A DNA stretch of 5,251 nucleotides from Clostridia bacterium (lineage in GTDB: Bacteria > Bacillota > Clostridia > Oscillospirales > Acutalibacteraceae). The position numbers and the translations under genes are program-made. The stretch spans positions 1 through 5,251 of the forward strand of contig JAGAZW010000018.1 in NCBI GenBank assembly GCA_017939855.1, read 5' to 3'. Position 1 is the first letter of the stretch, and each line of letters begins with the position of its first letter. The notes under the pieces were generated by a model. The model ran no database searches, had not been told where the DNA came from, and worked only from the letters and a program-made list of their open reading frames with translations. This document shows positions 4,154 through 5,251 of this stretch, one piece after another.

Positions 4154-5251
4154 ATGGCACGAATAGGTTTTGACAATGACCGATATATTGAGTTGCAGTC
4201 CCAGAAAATCAGAGACCGTATCGATATGTTCGGCGATAAACTTTATATGGAATTTGGCGGGAAACTTTTCGATGATTTCCACGCTTCTCGTGTGCTTCCG
4301 GGTTTTGAGCCCGATTCGAAGGTGAAGATGCTGCTTAATCTTAAAGATGTCGCAGAAATAGTTATAGTTATAAATGCCGATGCCATTGAAAAAAACAAAC
4401 GTCGTGGCGACCTTGGTATCACCTACGACCTTGATACTCTACGCCTGATAGATGCCTTTCGAGGCATAGGTCTTTATGTGGGCAGTGTTGTTATAACAAG
4501 ATACACAAATCAATCCTTGGCTCGTGCCTTTGAAAAGCGTCTTACAGGACTTGGTATTCGTGTCTACCGCCACTATCCGATTGAAGACTACCCTGCTAAC
4601 ATCCCTCTTATTGTAAGCGAGGACGGATTCGGAAAAAATGACTATATAGAAACCTCGAGAAAACTTGTTGTTGTCACAGCTCCCGGTCCCGGAAGCGGCA
4701 AAATGGCAACCTGTCTTTCTCAGCTTTACCACGAGCATAAGCGTGGAATTAAAGCAGGTTATGCAAAGTTTGAAACCTTCCCCATTTGGAACATCCCCTT
4801 AAAGCACCCTGTAAATCTCGCTTATGAGGCCGCCACCGCAGACCTTAACGATGTTAATATGATAGACCCCTTCCATTTAGAAGCCTACGGAGAAACCGCC
4901 GTTAACTATAATCGAGATATCGAAATTTTCCCTGTACTCAACGCTATGATGGAGAAAATTTTAGGAAACTCCCCTTATAAAAGTCCCACAGATATGGGCG
5001 TTAATATGGTGGGTTGTGCTATTTGCGATGACAATGCAGTTAAAGCTGCTGCAAACCAAGAGGTTATAAGAAGATACTATTCTGCTATGTGCTCTGTCCG
5101 TCAGGGAATGGGTGAAGCCGCAGAAATCGGAAAGATTGAACTTCTTATGAATCAGATGCACATTTCTTCTACCGACCGCCCCGTTGTTGCGGCTGCGCTC
5201 GAAAAGGCAGAAATGTCTTCCGGTCCTGCTACGGCAATTCAGCTTGATAAC
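4154..5251 (+). CDS. DUF1846 domain-containing protein (COG4868 family), 3' part missing
   Basis: Conserved protein of unknown function found in many Firmicutes and some Actinobacteria; I know of no established reaction. From the ATG at 4154, with AAGGAG six bases upstream, 366 residues are visible before the right edge; the family has about 500. It begins MARIGFDNDRYIELQSQKI, with GGKLFDDFHASRVLPGFEPD near 35-54. A strand run (LVVVTA) leads into GPGSGK at 178-183, followed by TCLSQLYHEHKRG. The middle is strongly conserved in the family: GYAKFETFPIWNIPLKHPVN, then AYEAATADLNDVNMIDPFH, then EAYGETAVNYNRDIEIFPVL. The glycine-rich loop suggests phosphate or nucleotide binding but is not a proper Walker A: Pro177 replaces the first Gly and Met184 follows the Lys. 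No signal peptide or membrane segment is seen, so it is probably cytosolic. It has its own promoter and is unlikely to be co-transcribed with cotJ. Family assignment is firm; role is unknown. Confidence 0.93.
   Translation, partial: MARIGFDNDRYIELQSQKIRDRIDMFGDKLYMEFGGKLFDDFHASRVLPGFEPDSKVKMLLNLKDVAEIVIVINADAIEKNKRRGDLGITYDLDTLRLIDAFRGIGLYVGSVVITRYTNQSLARAFEKRLTGLGIRVYRHYPIEDYPANIPLIVSEDGFGKNDYIETSRKLVVVTAPGPGSGKMATCLSQLYHEHKRGIKAGYAKFETFPIWNIPLKHPVNLAYEAATADLNDVNMIDPFHLEAYGETAVNYNRDIEIFPVLNAMMEKILGNSPYKSPTDMGVNMVGCAICDDNAVKAAANQEVIRRYYSAMCSVRQGMGEAAEIGKIELLMNQMHISSTDRPVVAAALEKAEMSSGPATAIQLDN

Noticed and set aside
4685..4702. GPGSGK in the DUF1846 protein as a classical ATPase P-loop
   Set aside because: The pattern GxxxxGK[ST] is not met: the first position is Pro177 and the residue after Lys183 is Met.
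4067..4738. Minus-strand open frames at 4067-4282 and 4439-4738
   Set aside because: They are antisense to the DUF1846 gene or its promoter and contain no recognisable protein.
4961..5161. Minus-strand open frame of 66 codons
   Set aside because: Antisense to the conserved DUF1846 coding sequence with no domain or convincing start.

Overview
The window looks like chromosomal DNA from an anaerobic, endospore-forming member of the Clostridia, probably a gut-type Oscillospirales/Ruminococcaceae-like lineage. The grounds are a biotin-dependent sodium-pump decarboxylase split into small subunits, a complete cotJABC spore-coat operon, a DUF1846 protein, AGGAGG-type ribosome binding sites, SigA-like promoters and moderate base composition. 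The taxon is inferred from gene content only.

Left half, minus strand (2677 down past position 1): a four-gene operon read right to left. It encodes a one-helix OadG-like subunit, a separate biotin carrier protein, the membrane beta subunit of a Na+-translocating decarboxylase, and the first 206 residues of a 5S/OadA-type carboxyltransferase that runs off the left edge. Together they would decarboxylate oxaloacetate, pass the CO2 through carrier biotin and use the energy to export Na+. The carboxyltransferase family points to oxaloacetate rather than methylmalonyl-CoA or glutaconyl-CoA. A good SigA-type promoter (2789-2817) precedes the operon. A 132-base gap between beta and alpha holds a hairpin repeat that resembles interspersed intergenic elements of Clostridia.

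Middle, plus strand (2971-4015): cotJA, cotJB and cotJC form a tight, translationally coupled operon. CotJC is a manganese-catalase-family coat protein with all five expected metal ligands. A strong hairpin terminator (4023-4055) follows.

Right part, plus strand (4154 to the edge): the first 366 residues of a DUF1846-family protein of unknown function, with its own near-consensus SigA promoter (4076-4104).

The 293-base divergent region 2678-2970 carries the promoters of the decarboxylase and cotJ operons. No stretch over 300 bases lacks a gene. I saw no tRNA, rRNA, CRISPR array, transposase or phage gene. Most of the window is recognisable; the less explained parts are the repeat-like hairpins, the DUF1846 protein and the hybrid subunit composition of the decarboxylase. 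I found no convincing undescribed multi-gene system.
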